Below are positions 47,155 to 60,420 of a stretch of DNA of 64,000 bases, one piece after another. Where the stretch lies: assembly GCA_948567375.1 (NCBI GenBank), contig OX419762.1, positions 12,158,001 to 12,222,000 of the forward strand, written 5' to 3'. Under the pieces are notes generated by a model. The model worked only from the letters and a program-made list of their open reading frames with translations. It was not told the origin of the DNA and made no database searches. The stretch comes from Lunularia cruciata (Eukaryota; Streptophyta; Marchantiopsida; Lunulariales; Lunulariaceae). Position numbers and translations under genes: made by a program. Each line of letters begins with the position of its first letter. Position 1 is the stretch's first letter.

Positions 47155-50100
47155 TTGGTACCAGAGTAGAAATGAGATGGATGGAAATTTATGGACCATC
47201 AAATCCACTTCCACCAAACCATTGGGATTTTTGTGTCCAATAGTACCCAAACATTGTTTCGTACAATTCATCACCTCACGCTTTGGACAAGATTTTCTAC
47301 ATATGATCACCATATTTGAGGAGCCTTGGTGCTTCAGGTTGTAACTTATGGAGAATGATGGACGTGTTGCTTCTATGTTTTAATAAATTAGATAGATTAG
47401 GGATAGTGTGATAAAGTAGCAACCATAGCGGCAATGCCCTAAGTTATCATTACTATGTAATAACAAATCAAACACCTTATTTGATTATTGGATGAATGCG
47501 ACCATCGACGACAAGAGAATGTAGAGAAGATACCAATTTGAGAAGGAGAAGAGTGAATCCAATTCTCTAAATCCAAGGTATTCAAAGGCAAGAATCTCTT
47601 GGGTGCAGTGGAGAATTTTGTGTTTGACGGTGAATGTTATTTTGAAGTTACCAATCTTCAAGATGAGCAAAAATAGATTCTCTTGGCTTCTAGCCAATTG
47701 GATAGAGTAACAAAACTATGGTGTTGATTCTAGGTGGAGCAAGCTGAATGACAAATTTTTGCACCAATCTCTACATGGACAGAATTCAAGGGTGCAATAA
47801 TTAATCAATTCCAAGCTATGAATGCCGTATGAGCTACATGGGATAGGTTGATAGAATTGAAACAGATAGGCTCTGTAAGAAGTTACATCACGCAATTCCA
47901 TAACACCATCATGCAAATTCTAGATACACTAGAAAGTGAAGCTCTGGATTGACTTGTGAGTGCCTTGAAGTCAAGAACCAAATTAGAGGTAACCATGCAA
48001 GAGCCACAATACTTGGAGGAAGCCATGTTGTTAGCCACACAATTTGGTTCCTTGGTTGCAACAACTTGGTCTTGACCTCAACCTCCATAGAACCTATCGA
48101 TACATTACACACGGATGGAAGAGTTGGCACCAATGGAGATTGATGCCATTCAATAGAGACCACTTGGCACTACACATAGACAATTTTTTTGACAAAATAG
48201 TGGTTGTTTTTATTGTCACCAATTGGGACATCACATTGCTGAATGTCCACTCAAGAATGGGCGATCTTGACAAGTCGCCTAGATGGAGTTTGTGGAACAG
48301 AATAATCAAGGAATGAGGAATCTCAATAGGAGATTTTGAGCCACTTATTGGGAACTTGATAAGTTCTAATGGGATTGAAGGCTTGACCTATGCAAGTTTG
48401 CTTCACTCTCAATGTATGATATTTAATTGGGGTTGTAGGATTTTGGTTAATTTTGAAAGTTCAGAGAATTATATGTCTAGGAAAATAGCAAAGGAATTGG
48501 GTATTCCTATCAAGCCAGTAATTGGAAGTAGATTGATGATGGCGGATGGTAGAAATGATTATGCATTCCATACCTTGCATCCTATTACCTTCAAGATTAG
48601 GAAGAATTATCTCGAGTATATGAGGTTTTTATTGGCACCTCTACATTATGATGTCATTCTAGGACTACCTTGGCTTGAACGTCATAGGGCTCAATTTGAT
48701 TGGAACCGACAAAAAATTTGAGTAGAACACCAAGGTAAGAATTTGATTAGGTTGTTTGGCACCTCTCAATAAGACACATAAGAATAATCAGTCTTGCAAT
48801 GGGAAGTTTGTCAAGAAGGTAGCCATAGAGCAAGCCTTGAAGGAATATGAATTCCGAGATGGGAAGTTTGCCAAGAAAGCAACCATGGAGCAAGCTTTGG
48901 AGAGAGATGAGTCCCTAGTGGGAAGTTTGTTAGTGAAGTAGCCATAGAGCAAGCTTTGGAGGAAGATAAGTCTATTTTTAGGTATGGATCAAACAGATTG
49001 CACAAGGACACTCTGAGGAGGGTCAAAAGCCTCATCAAACAATGGTTAATGAAATAGTTCAAGGGTTTGCAAACGTGTTTCCGGATGATCTGCCAAAGGG
49101 ATTACCCTCCAATTGTGATATGCCCTTCAAGATTGAGTTATTACCAAGGAGTACTCTAATGAGTAGACCAATCTATCGGCTCTCACCAAAGGAGTTGGAG
49201 GAGTTGCAAATAACACTTATGGAGTTGTTGGAAAAAGATTTTATATGACATAGTACCTCTTCTTGGGGAGTACCAATACTATTTGTTCCAAAGAAGGATG
49301 GAGGACTTCATTTTTGTATTGATTATTGTTGGATCAATAAGCAAATAATGAAGAATGCATATCCCTTGCCTTGGATCAATGACTTGCTTGATCAATTGAG
49401 TGGAGCACGATACTTCTCTAAGTTAGATCTTTGCAATGGTTATTGGCAAATCCTCATTGATAGGGAGGATGTGAAAAAGACTACCTTTTGCACAAGGTAT
49501 GGGCATTTCAAGTGGAGAGTTCTATCTTTTGGGCTCACTAATGCTCCAGTAGTCTTCATGGATCAGATGCATCTGGTATTGGATGGACTATTAGATTGGT
49601 ATGTGGTGGTGTTCTTGGATGATATCTTAATCTATAGTAAGATAGAGGCAAGACATATAAATCATGTGCAAGAAGTCCTAAGATGACTGCGATAGTGGAA
49701 CTTTACTGCAAGAAGTCAAAGTGTACTTTTTGGAAGAAGGAAGTTACCTTCTTGGGTCACAAGATCTTATCAGAGGAGATCAAGATGGAATTGGAGAAAA
49801 TCAAGGCCATTACTGATTGGTCTACTCCAAAGGATGCTACACAAGTATGGGAATTTAATGGATTGGCCAATTTTTTTGACGGTTTATCCACTATTATATT
49901 CATGTGGATGCACCATTGACTGACCTCTTGGGGAAGAACTTGAGCTTTTAGTGGACCACCAAGCACAAAAAAACATTCCAAAAGTTGAAATATAGGTGTC
50001 TTCAAGACCTATTCTTCAACCATATGATCCTCAACTACCTTGTGTGGTTGATTTTGATGCTTCTAACTTTGCAATTGGAGCCATGTTGCAATAGGAATTC

Positions 50101-51939
50101 CCAGATGGATTGCATCCCATTGTCTTTGTATCTCACCGACTAAATACAATTGGAAGAATTTACTTTGCTTGAAATTAGGAACAACTTGCAATGGTATATG
50201 CCACCAAGGTATGGAGGCATTACTTCTTGGGGAAACAAGTGATCATGCAAATTGATAATAAACTATTGTTGCAGACTTAATACTTAGAACACATGAAGAG
50301 TCAATTTCATTGATGGGAGGAGCAACTCCAATTATTTGAGATCAAACTTGAGTACACACTAGGTTTTTTCCATGTCAGCCTTGATACCCTATCATAACAA
50401 CCTGATTTGAAGTCTCTTCCTCTCATCCGGGTGGCAATTATGATAGTGTCAATTGATTCCAAGGTCAAAAACAAGTTTTGGTTAACTCTACAATAAGATC
50501 TCTTCTTCCATATGGTACATGGTCAACTTGCAGCATGCAACAAGGAAAAAAACACCTTCTCCTTCAAGGAAGGCCTTCTATTCCATGAGAACCAAATCTA
50601 TGTTCCAACTTGAGGTGATCTTTGACTTGTGCACCGTCAAGAAGCCCATGATTTACCAATTGTTGGTCACATGGATGTGGACAAGACCTTGGTACTCTCC
50701 AATACCAATGGTGGTGGCCCAACATGGCATGAGATGTTTGGGAGTTTGTTTGATCGTGTGAGGGTTGCCAACACAACTAGGGCAATAACCAAAAACCGAG
50801 TGGACTCCTTCAACCACTCCCCATTCTATCTAATTGGGACACTTGTTGGGAACATTTGAGCTTAGATCTCATCACCTCCTTACCCAAGACAAAGCAAGGT
50901 CACACAACAATTGTGGTGTTTATGGATCAGCTTAGTAAGCAAATCCATTTGCACCAATAGTTGGGATTGTGGATGCTCCAACCTTGGCACAGATCTACTT
51001 TGACAACATATTCAAGCATCATAGGATGTTGTGTGTACTCATCTTTGATAGTGATCCTTGTTTCATTGGAAAGTTTTGGCAAGCACTCTTTCAAATAATC
51101 AGCACCAAGCTTGCTTTGTCCATGGCATATCATCTTCAAACTGAACATGCAAATCATACCTTGGAAGATATGCTTTGTGCCTTTGCCTTCACCATATCAA
51201 TTGGGATGAATATCTTGCATTTGCGGAGTTTTCATACAATAATTCTAAATAGACAAGCACCAGACTCTCTCATTTCTTTCTCAATTTTGGCCAAGACCCA
51301 CTTGTTCCAAATTCCCTTCTTGCTCCTCCTCTATCTCATGTCCCTCATACTTCCACCTTCTTGACCACCAACTCCTAATCCCTCCAACAAGCCAAATCTC
51401 ATCTCCTTGTTGCTTAGAATCAACAAAAACAATATGCGGATCACCATTGTCATGATCACAACTTTCAAGTTGGTGCTAAGATCATTCTCTCATCCAATAA
51501 CCTCCTTCTCACACTTGATACCCAAGTTTGTAAACTTGCTCCTAATTGGATAAGACACTTTGATGTCACCCAAATTGTCTCTCGTATTGCTCATCAACTT
51601 GCCTTGCCTTATCATATGCGCATCCATTGTATCTTCCATGGTTCCCAGTTGAAACCCTTTGTTCCTAACCCATCTTCTTTTTCCTCTCAATTCCAACCTT
51701 CTCCTCTTCCTATCCCTATCAATGATCATGAGGAGTATGAAGTTGATCGTATCTTTGTGTGTCGCCACATTCAACGAGGTTGTCAACAAAATATAGAGTA
51801 CAAGGTCTTTTGGAAAGGGTATCCCATTCATGATGCCGCATGGGAATCTCTTTCTCATCTCCAAAATGCACAACTAGCCATCCAAGAGTTTGAAGCTTCA
51901 CTGGCAACGAGGATATCACCAACTAGCGGTGGGAGAATA

Positions 51940-52364
51940 TGTAACAATATGGAATTTAGCAATGAAGTAAGTCAAGGCTAATGAAGTAGAAGATAGTCCA
52001 AATTAGCATGGAATATCCTAGAAGTATCTAGAAAGCTTCTTGGGAAGCTTCCCACTAGCTTAGCTTGCATTCCAAGTAAATATTTTCTAGAAGGAAGCTT
52101 CTAGAAACTTCCAATCAGCTTAGCTTGCATGCCAAGTAGGCAGCTTCAAGAAGGATGCTTCTTGAGAAACTTCTTGGTTAACCTGGCTTGCACTTCAAGA
52201 AAATAGCTCAAGGAAGCTTCTTGAGAAGCTTGTCAAGAGCATTATATGCTCCTTATAAATACAAGAGCCAAAACTCATGCTAAGCCTTTGGAGTTTCCCA
52301 TATTCAATTATCCTAATAAGATCTTCCATTCTCCTATTTCTCTCCTTGGTCTTGGTCTTTTACA
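51940..52364 (+). repeat. 3' LTR of chromovirus B
   Basis: It starts TGTAACA and ends TTTTACA like the copy A LTRs. The GAA/TTC array at about 52084-52110 is better preserved than in the 5' LTR. Confidence 0.8.
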
Positions 52365-52730
52365 CCAACTCAATAAGAGAATAGTAAAGTGCATCCAAGA
52401 GAAAATGAGAAGCAACACTCAGGCTCAAGAATAGAGCTTCAACAATGAATGGAGTTTTGGAGTGGACGACTATTGGAGTGAATATGAAGAAGATAGTAGA
52501 GTTGAAATTTTGCCATAATGGTGTAATTCTACACACCATTCTTAGTATTTGCAACTTAGATTACAATGTATTAGGAGTGGTGAATTCATTTTGAAATTCT
52601 TTAGAGGTTAGATAGTAAAGCATTTACACATATGATACAAATAGATTTTTTTCTTATTCTAAGCATTGGTGGATGCTATAAAAGATCATCTTGTATTTAG
52701 AAATCAATAAAAAAGAATTCAAAAAAACAA

Positions 52731-53115
52731 ATGGTAATGGTGCTAGATAGGTTTGGGTATCATGGGAATGATGTGTCAATAGCTAGAGGGTTGAACATTT
52801 TGGGTATGAGTGCAAGATACACTATTAGATTTATTGAGCAAGTAATGATCACCATTGTATCAATATTAAGGAAGGAGGTGAAATGGCCCAATAGAGGGAA
52901 GAGAGAGCAGATTGTGGTAGTATTTCCATAGAAAGGTTTTCCGGGGTGTGTAGGATTAGTTGATGGTACTTTTTGCCCTTGGCTCAAAATCCATCTATCA
53001 ATACAGAAGTTTATTATCCACAAGTGATTATATTCCATAAACAAACATGTAGTATGTGATGATCAGAGGAGAATAATCCACTTTGCGGTATTAGGCATAA
53101 TATACTTCTCACTAG
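52731..53115 (+). pseudogene. PIF/Harbinger transposase fragment 1
   Basis: Frame 52731-52931 reads LDRFGYHGNDVSIARGLNI and ILRKEVKWPNRGKRE. After a stop it continues with GFPGCVGLVDGTFCPW, the first catalytic Asp motif of the DDE domain (VDGT near 52960), then in other frames YSINKHVVCDDQRRIIHF. This order (LxRFGxxGN, WP, GFPxCVGxxDGT, YSxNxQxVCDxxxRI) is diagnostic of the Harbinger DDE_4 family. Stops and frameshifts show it is dead; the rest of the domain is lost or unrecognisable, and I find no terminal repeats. Confidence 0.8.
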
Positions 53116-53539
53116 ACTTACTATTGACAGATAGTTAAACTTGGTGAAACTGAAATGAAATAAAAAAGGAAACAAGACACCATATGTGAAAACCTCTTGG
53201 AGCAAGCAAGGAAGGGAAAACACAAGATTGTGTACTCCTTCTGATTGTTTTTAGATATCCAATTTTGGCTCTTTTTTTGATTAAATATAGATGTCATGTT
53301 TGCTTCTTGAATTGGATATAGGTGTCCTTATTGTTATTTACTCTAGTGCTTGTTTGATATTGCAGTTAGTAGATACTGTTTAATGTTCTTGCTCAATAAT
53401 TTCCCTTGGGCATTCAAGATGAACAAGAAGGTGTCAGTGATGAATCAAATTTATCTTTGCTTACATGAGAGACTTTATAACAATTATTGTTAACAACTTT
53501 TAAGGTTTTAATCATGCATTATTGGTGGGTGGAAAAGAT

Positions 53540-54430
53540 CTTATTCAAACCATCAAGGTCCAATGTAAAAAAGGATCTTGTCACCAAGTTGATGAGCTCA
53601 TTGATTTTTGTTGCAACACTTTGTGCTATAAAGACTGAATAGCATTGAAGTAGCCCAAATCCAACATATTGGTGTTAGGGCTATTTGATAGTTGTTTTGT
53701 CATCAAGATTGCGTTCTTTTAATTTGGCAATAGCTTTACAAAAACTCATATTGTCTGGTTTGAAATGAGGCCCTACATTGTCTACCTGAATAAACACCTT
53801 CTACATAGTACCTTGAGTTCTACCACCTATTGCAGACCACTTGTTGTAAATGGCAACAAGCGCGTCGTCATGTACTTACAATAAACATGATGATCAATAG
53901 ACATAACTGCCTTAGGTACCAAACTACAATGGGGCAATTGTTGCTCATGTGCTTGGTAGGATCTTGGTAGATAAATAGGAAGAGCTTGAGTTTACCATCA
54001 AACAATTGGTTTTTTTTGTAATCATAATGAAGGAATTGGTTTTTTTTGTGATCATGATGAAGGGAAGCAACTAATGTCCAAAGTAATGCATCAAAAGTAA
54101 AAGATTCACTACCAAGGTAACGTTTCCTGTAGTAGTTGCTTTATTTCTTGTACATCATTTTACAAATCATGATCATGATGAAGGGAAGAAACTAATGATG
54201 AAGGGAAGCAACTAATGGCTCATCATTTGTAAAATGATACCAATGGTTCAGCTTTGTGATGTAGAACCACTTCTTGTTGATGTGAATGTGATTGTACATG
54301 TCATTAAACAATGCAAAGAAGTAGTTGCTGATCATTGGGTGATGGCTACAAATGGATTGGATGTAGGCTTTCTTGTTTCCCTTGGTAAAAATGGTTTGAA
54401 AGCAGATGAATGAGCTCAGATCTTGCATTC
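53540..54430 (-). pseudogene. Plant mariner-like (Tc1/mariner) transposase fragment
   Basis: On the minus strand, 54192-54428 reads TIFTKGNKKAY, then FNDMYNHIHINKKWFYITK, matching the plant mariner block DMYDxVHVDEKWFYxTK. The first catalytic Asp is Asn here (HIN). Further down, near 53800, QVDNVGPHFK matches the second motif QQDNARPH. Near 53650, in another frame, SPNTNMLDLGYFNAIQSL matches SPDxNxLDLGFFxAIQS, again with Asn for the catalytic Asp. This is the DD39D layout of plant mariners. It is broken by several stops and frameshifts, and short direct repeats (TGATGAAGGGAAG-AACTAATG) disrupt 54040-54220. Confidence 0.8.
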
Positions 54431-57400
54431 CTTAGGATTGGCTTGCATGAATCTATATGTTGCACCCAAAGCATGTGCCAAGGAATGAAGAAAAAATCAC
54501 TAATTGATTGGGATATTTTTCATCTTGTTGGTATCAATTTCATATTTTTCATAATAATAATATATTTCATAATCTTGTTGGCTTTATTGATGAGTAAAAA
54601 GGTTTCATGATTAGACCTCATAGCACATTTAAATTAGCGGGCTTATTTATTAGAGTTATATTGATACTTGATAGTGATGCACTTCCCTATTGTAGGAACC
54701 ATCCCCATGGTGCTATTCATCATACTTTTTTTATCCTCTACATACACATAGGACACACAACGCTTCCTCATTAGACCTCTTGGTAGCTCCTTTAGGTAGA
54801 TTTAGAAGAGACTATCATTCAATTATTACATTTTTGGTGGAGTGGACCTATATTAGACTTAGAGATTATAGTAATAATCCCTTCAAGAGTTTAGCATTGT
54901 GTTTCAAGATCCCACTCTACATCCCCAAGAAAGGATGTGGACATATAGTTCTTTTGTTCTACAACACAACTTGTATAGATGCTTTGAGGATGCATTAGGG
55001 CATTTTTCCATCATGCTTTATAAACATGGTCATTTTGTATAATCAAATCCATTGTATTTTTATATAGATACATTGACATTCATTTCTTATTATCATATCA
55101 TTTGTATTTATATACATATATACACTTTTGATGTATATTATTCCTTTGATATGTATATACAATTTTAAAATATTTTTTGATATTCTTATCTCAAGCGTTT
55201 GAGTGTCATAAGGAGAATTATTTGTTTGACATTCTTGGTTCATAGGATATGGTATGATAGTGTAGATTTTACAATCTATCATTGCATAGTAAAATACATA
55301 GGGTAGAGAATAATAGAAGTGTAGAATAATTCAACCTCTCTTCCAAATGCACTCATACACATCCTTAGAATTAGTGAACTCAATCATCAAAAAAGGAAAT
55401 AAAAAGGTTAAGGTGTTCAAGCATGATTTAGTTCATAAAGAGAAAGCAACCAAAGCTAAAAGTAGAAGAAGTAGACGAAATAGATACATCACTAAGTAAT
55501 AATATGTTTTGCTTTCAAAAAGCATACAAACATACTTTGGAACTTCTTTTTTTTCAAGAACTTCAAGAGATAATGTATGCATTGTATGCATGGGATGCAT
55601 ACAATGCATACTACTTTGAAGTGCCTACTTAGAATTTAGCAAGCAAGTTTTTGTAGGTTTCTTCTAGTTCCTTTCTATTTTGTTTTTTTTCTCCATGGGT
55701 TTGAGGGCAATAAACCAACATCCAGAGATATGCTTCTTGCACAAATGAATAAAAGCAAAGATTTTTTTTTTAGTTTATATAAAGATGGGGAACATTATCA
55801 TTTGAGTTATACTATCATATTGAATAAGAGACACACAAAAATTAGGCTATATATACAAAATGAGCAAAATGATTATAATTTTAGTTATCATCCTTAAAGG
55901 AACAAGAAGCAATTTTAAGCACCAACAATTTCAGAAATTAGATCCCAATGAATTATAAATGAAGCCATTTGCATTAACACTTTAAAAAAAATTGTGGTTT
56001 ACTTGTTGTAATCATCACTGTCATCATTTCCTAGAGTGTAGTTGGGCATTGGAAACTCAGGATTTCTTGTAAAGCTGTTACCATAAGAAGGTGGTTTTGA
56101 ATCTATCTTAGATAGGGTAGTAATTATGCTCTTTATTTCCTTTTGAGTGTCAAGTCTTTGCTAGCTCAAGAGTCACAGAGTGAAAGTATTTGGATTTTAC
56201 ATTTTGCTCTTAATTTGCAATGGTTCTCTACATTGCATCTATTTTCCTTGGATATCAATATAGTTGGCCTCAACTATAATTTTCTTTGCCTCAACAAGAT
56301 ATTAATGCTTTTCTATCTTTACAACATTTTGTGCTTCTCTTTTTGCCATTTTACATCTTCTTGAGCTTCCATGGGCTCCTTGTTCCATTTAGAAACTACA
56401 ATGCCTGATCTCATCTTTGAATTTGCTTTCAAGATTGTTCTATTCTTTCAAGATTCACCTTCTTCTTCTTCTTGGATTTTCTCTTCTACTCTTGCTTCTT
56501 GGATCTACTCTCTTCTGTTCGAGCTTCTCAAGCTTCCTTGGATAATATTGTATCAACTCTTTTTGTGCCTCTCCTAGATGGATTGACATCATTATGCCTT
56601 GATGGAAAACTCATAGATAGAACATCGTCATGTATTGGTGTAACATAATCAGAATTTACACAACTCTCTTCCTCAAGCAAATGAAAATGTTCTTGCCCTT
56701 GGCTATTTGGAACATTAAATGATTTTCTTTTTGAGAAGGCAAACATGGTAGAATCCTTGCTAAACTCTTGGATATCAAGGTGTATATTCCATTTTCTCCT
56801 TTAGATATTTCACTCTCTTCAAATGTATGATCCTCATCTCCAACACATGGTCCCAAAATATGAACCTTGTCACCCATCACAATAGTTACTAGTTTTGATG
56901 GCATAATATTTGCATGAACACTAAACATTCAATCCATCTAGTTTGAGAGTTTAGGGCCAAGAAACAAGTCATGATTAAAGATAAAATTGCCTTGTGAAAC
57001 TTCCAAAAGAAAGAGAGTTTGTTACAGGAAACCACAAACCCAAGTGTCATAAAATTCATGTTTGAAAATTGGGTAATACTCTGCTAAATTTGAGTTCAGG
57101 TCAGAAAAAGACTTCAGATTTGAATTTGAATCTATCTTTATCATGAGTAGGAGTAGAGGGAAAAGCAAGTGGATTTCCTCTCATCTATAGGAATTTAAAT
57201 TTGAGAGTTCAAAATGAGCTCTGATTTGAATTCAAATCCAACTTCTTTATAGTTTATAGGAGTTGAGAAAAAAGCCCTATGGTTTTTTTCTTTTCTCTTG
57301 GTTAGTAGGAGTCACACAAGGCGGGGGTTGAGAAGGGAAACTAGTGGGTTGTATTATCTAGATAATAAGAGTCATACATAGTAGGAGTTGAAAAAGAAAA

Positions 57401-57740
57401 CATTGTAAGAGAGTAGGAGTGGAGAAAAAAGAAGTAAAGAGCCTTGTTTGTTCTCTTGTTAATAGGAGCCAAATACAAAAGAATATAGATGGGACTCAAG
57501 AAGGTGTCTTGAAGTGGAAGTGTACTATGTGGAAGTGAACAGAAGGTGTGAGATCTATGATCTTTGCAAATATCTAAAACCAAGGAAATATTCATCTCCT
57601 AGGAGTGTGCTTTATTGTTACAATGGTGAATTTTCCACATACCTTTTGCTACTTGGTAGATAGAACCATTGCGGACTACCCTTGCAATTTTTTACTATGC
57701 TTTTCAAAAATCAAGATCCAATTCCTTTTAAAAATTGATG
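54430..57740. other. DNA-transposon graveyard, mostly unrecognised
   Basis: It is AT-rich with short frames. A minus-strand stretch around 56380-56930 (FHLLEEESCVNSDYV, then a Glu/Lys/Arg-rich run) resembles the C-terminal part of SANT/trihelix-type proteins that accompany Harbinger transposases, but the match is weak. The remainder shows nothing I can name. Confidence 0.35.
55575..55611. repeat. Perfect 17-bp palindrome with a 3-base centre
   Basis: GTATGCATTGTATGCAT, then GGG, then its exact reverse complement. A weaker outer pairing of CTTCAAGA with TTTGAAG could extend the stem. Confidence 0.9.
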
Positions 57741-57749
57741 CAGATGGAT

Positions 57750-58240
57750 GTGATATATCTTGTTGTGATATACCATTTTATACCTTGCTCCCACTAGTTA
57801 GAGATCATGAGGTATTCAAGGAAAGAAACTTGGGAAGGAATTAGAACTTATGGATCTAACTTGATGTTGCATTGGACCAATTTGGTCATAGTAGGAATGG
57901 TCAATGTATAGCTAGAGTTCAGTGGTATTAGGGCAACCACACAATTCACTAAGAGAGTTATCATAGGCATGATAGCAAATCTAGCAAAAGAGGTTGTCGG
58001 GCCTGATATGGAAGAAAGAGAAAATATTTTGTGAGTATTTGGAGCAAAAGGACTCTCTCAATATGTGAGATTGGTGAAGAAAAACCTTTTCCACTGCACA
58101 AGGAAAAAAAATTAATGGCAAAGCTTGTTTTAGTAAAAGAGGGTCTTATTCCATCAATGGACATATAATCTACAATGATGTGAGGTGGATAATATATTTC
58201 TAGAGTGGTAAGGATATTCCATTTATTTTGTATTAAGTAT
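57750..58240 (+). pseudogene. PIF/Harbinger transposase fragment 2
   Basis: Scattered over frames of the plus strand are LDQFGHSRNGQCIARV (near 57875), TTQFTKRVIIGMIANL, GPDMEERENI, and NGKACFSKRGSYSINGHII with YNDVRWIIYF (near 58110-58200). These match the Harbinger order RFGxxGN, GTVxxFTxRV, WPxxxER, RKGxYSxNxQIICNDxxRI. It differs from fragment 1, so two Harbinger lineages or two separate copies are present. It is dead, with several stops and frameshifts. Confidence 0.65.
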
Positions 58241-58301
58241 GTGCTTTTTTATCCATTTCCATTTCAAATTGCCATGCCTTGCCTCTTTACTTGTTAGTTC
58301 A

Positions 58302-58462
58302 TTGGGAATGCATTGACTTACTTCAATTGTATGTTTTTACTAAGTTCATGATATCTGGTGTTCCCTTGTGTTCAATCCATATGCTTGTATTGGAATGCAT
58401 TGACTTCAATTGTATGGTTCTACTAACTTCATGACATTTGGTGTTCCTTTGTGTTCAATACA
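58302..58462. repeat. Tandem duplication of about 85 bp
   Basis: Copies at 58302-58380 and 58389-58462 share GGAATGCATTGACTT, CTTCAATTGTATG, the TTCATGA-AT-TGGTGTTCC block and TGTGTTCAAT. Confidence 0.8.
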
Positions 58463-59998
58463 TAGCAGTGTAGACTGAATTCTCATTTACTGCACATTAT
58501 GCTAGTGTGTTGTGTTTACTAGTGTAGCTTCTCAATTTTCATTTTAGTTCACATGTTCACTAGATTTTTTCTTGTATTCTTTGGTCAGTTTACAATTTCA
58601 TGTGCAGTTTTGTATCATGGAAGCCCAAATATTGTTTTATTTCTTAGAAGTTTTTCATCTTATCATATGCAAGGATACCCAACTCTTGCCATGACATGAT
58701 GTGTCTAAAAAGTCAATTGTATGGAGGGAGTTGAATGAAAGAGGATCCAACAAGGCATTTGGGCACCATTAGTACCTGTTGGTTGATTTGGCCTCTATTT
58801 CCATGAGTCATTTGGTGCCTTCTTTTAAAGTGTAGTGGTCCCAAGATCAAATAGACTTCAATAAATATATGGCTTGTACTTGTGTTGTCAATGAGCACTA
58901 CATAAGGATATTAAAAGGTAGATGGCATTCCTTACGTGAATTGATGGTTCAGCTGAAAAGGAACCCAAGTAGAAATAGATATTTGTTACAATGGATTAGA
59001 GTATGCATTATTGTGTGCAATGTTTTGATACACTAACTAGACTTGTGGGAGGAAGAAGAGTACATCAAGCACAATTCTAAGGCAAACATTCAGAATATAT
59101 CTCAAAAAATATCTCTTAAAGATAAAGAAAGTTTCAAGAGAGGAAAAAAATCACTCTTATGAGTGGAAACATTTCCTTTAACCTACTTGTTGGGTTTTTG
59201 AAATCCTTATGCTAAATAATAAAAGTTCAACAAATGTTTATGTATCATTCACTAGAGACAATGGGATCATTTGAAGAGAGACATAAACTTTAACACATTG
59301 CATTTTGTATCATGTGTCTTGTAACTTTGTTGTATTGTTCTAATATTTTGACTTATTACCTTTTGTGTCTCTTGTTCCTTTTTTTGGGGGATAGGTTTGC
59401 ATTGTCTACACAAAATTGGAAGCAAGGAGTTTGTACTTGAAGTGTTTGAATGGAGGGAGAAGTTTGTCAAATTTTGATCCATTGGTTTCTATGCAAACCA
59501 ATTGGCACAAATTGGGCAATCATGGTTTGTGCAAACCACAATTGCTTGATTTTCACAATTCTGCATGGTTTGTGAAATTTATGCAAGTGCAATTTGTGTA
59601 GGTAAGTTTAGTAAGCTGCACAGTTAAGGTTTTATATTTTTCAATCTTCTTTATCTTCTCTTTCTGTTGAAGTGGAATTGCTTAGAACAAATTCTATTGA
59701 AGCTTAAATATCATGCAGTTTATCTTCCATTTCTCTTAATTTTAAATATTTCTCAATGTATTTACAAGGCTTCCAACAAAGGCATTTGCTGCCTTTAACA
59801 CCTCCCACTCCATGGTCACAAAAGAAATAATTGAGCCAAGAATAAACAACTTTATCAATATAGATTGATTCACATTGTACAATTGGTATCACCATGAGCA
59901 GCACCTATTTGAGGCTGTTAGGTCACATGTGTAGCAAAAGTACCAATGTTGTTCCATGAAGTTGCTACTTCTAGATGTAAAAGTATAGACTCTAGAGG
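58463..59998. other. Spacer of decayed repeats, nothing recognised
   Basis: Only short frames are present. Around 59480-59600 the words CAAACCA, CAATTG and GGTTTGTG recur without a regular period. Confidence 0.3.
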
Positions 59999-60420
59999 TG
60001 TAAAAGACCAAAACCGAGGAGAGAAATAGGAGAATGGAACTCACATTGGGACACTTGAATGAAGGAAAATTCCAAATGCCTAGCATGAGCTTCGGCCTTG
60101 GTATTTATAGGTAGCATAGAAGACCCTTGAAGCTTCTCAAGAAGCTTCCTTGAGCCATTTTCTTGGAGTGCAAGCCAAGTTTACTAGGAAGCTTCTCAAG
60201 AAGTTTTCTTCTAGAAGCCGCCTACTTGGTGTGCAAGTTAAGCTAGTTAGAAGCTTCTAGAAGCTTCCTTTTAGAAGTTACCTGCTTAGGGCGCAAGTTA
60301 ACTAGTTGGGAAGCTTCCCAAGAAGCTTCTTAGATGCTTCTAGAATATTCTAGGCTATTTTGTCTTATTCTCTACTTTGTAAGCCCAACTTACTTCATTG
60401 CTAAACTCCATATTGTTACA
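59999..60420 (-). repeat. 3' LTR of chromovirus C
   Basis: It is alignable end to end with the A and B LTRs. The GAA/TTC heat-shock-like array lies at about 60249-60290 (AGAAGCTTCTAGAAGCTTCC), and GTATTTATAGG on the plus strand marks the TATA-like box near 60100. Confidence 0.85.

Larger units (their letters stand above)
46729..52364 (+). mobile_element. Chromovirus B: same family as A, both LTRs present, heavily decayed
   Basis: The 5' LTR is 46729-47154 and the 3' LTR 51940-52364. A primer site like that of copy A follows the 5' LTR. Parts in order: gag (about 47430-48130), CCHC knuckle (CFYCHQLGHHIAEC, near 48210), protease region (about 48340-48720), reverse transcriptase (about 49120-49680), RNase H (about 49800-50370), integrase (about 50620-51360) and chromodomain (about 51720-51900). 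It is broken in dozens of places. LTR divergence by eye is about 12%, so it inserted well before copy A. No convincing target duplication is visible. Confidence 0.9.

Noticed and set aside
46724-52369. Target site duplication of chromovirus B
   Set aside because: The five bases on each side (CTTAC and CCAAC) match at only three positions, which is not convincing at this level of decay.
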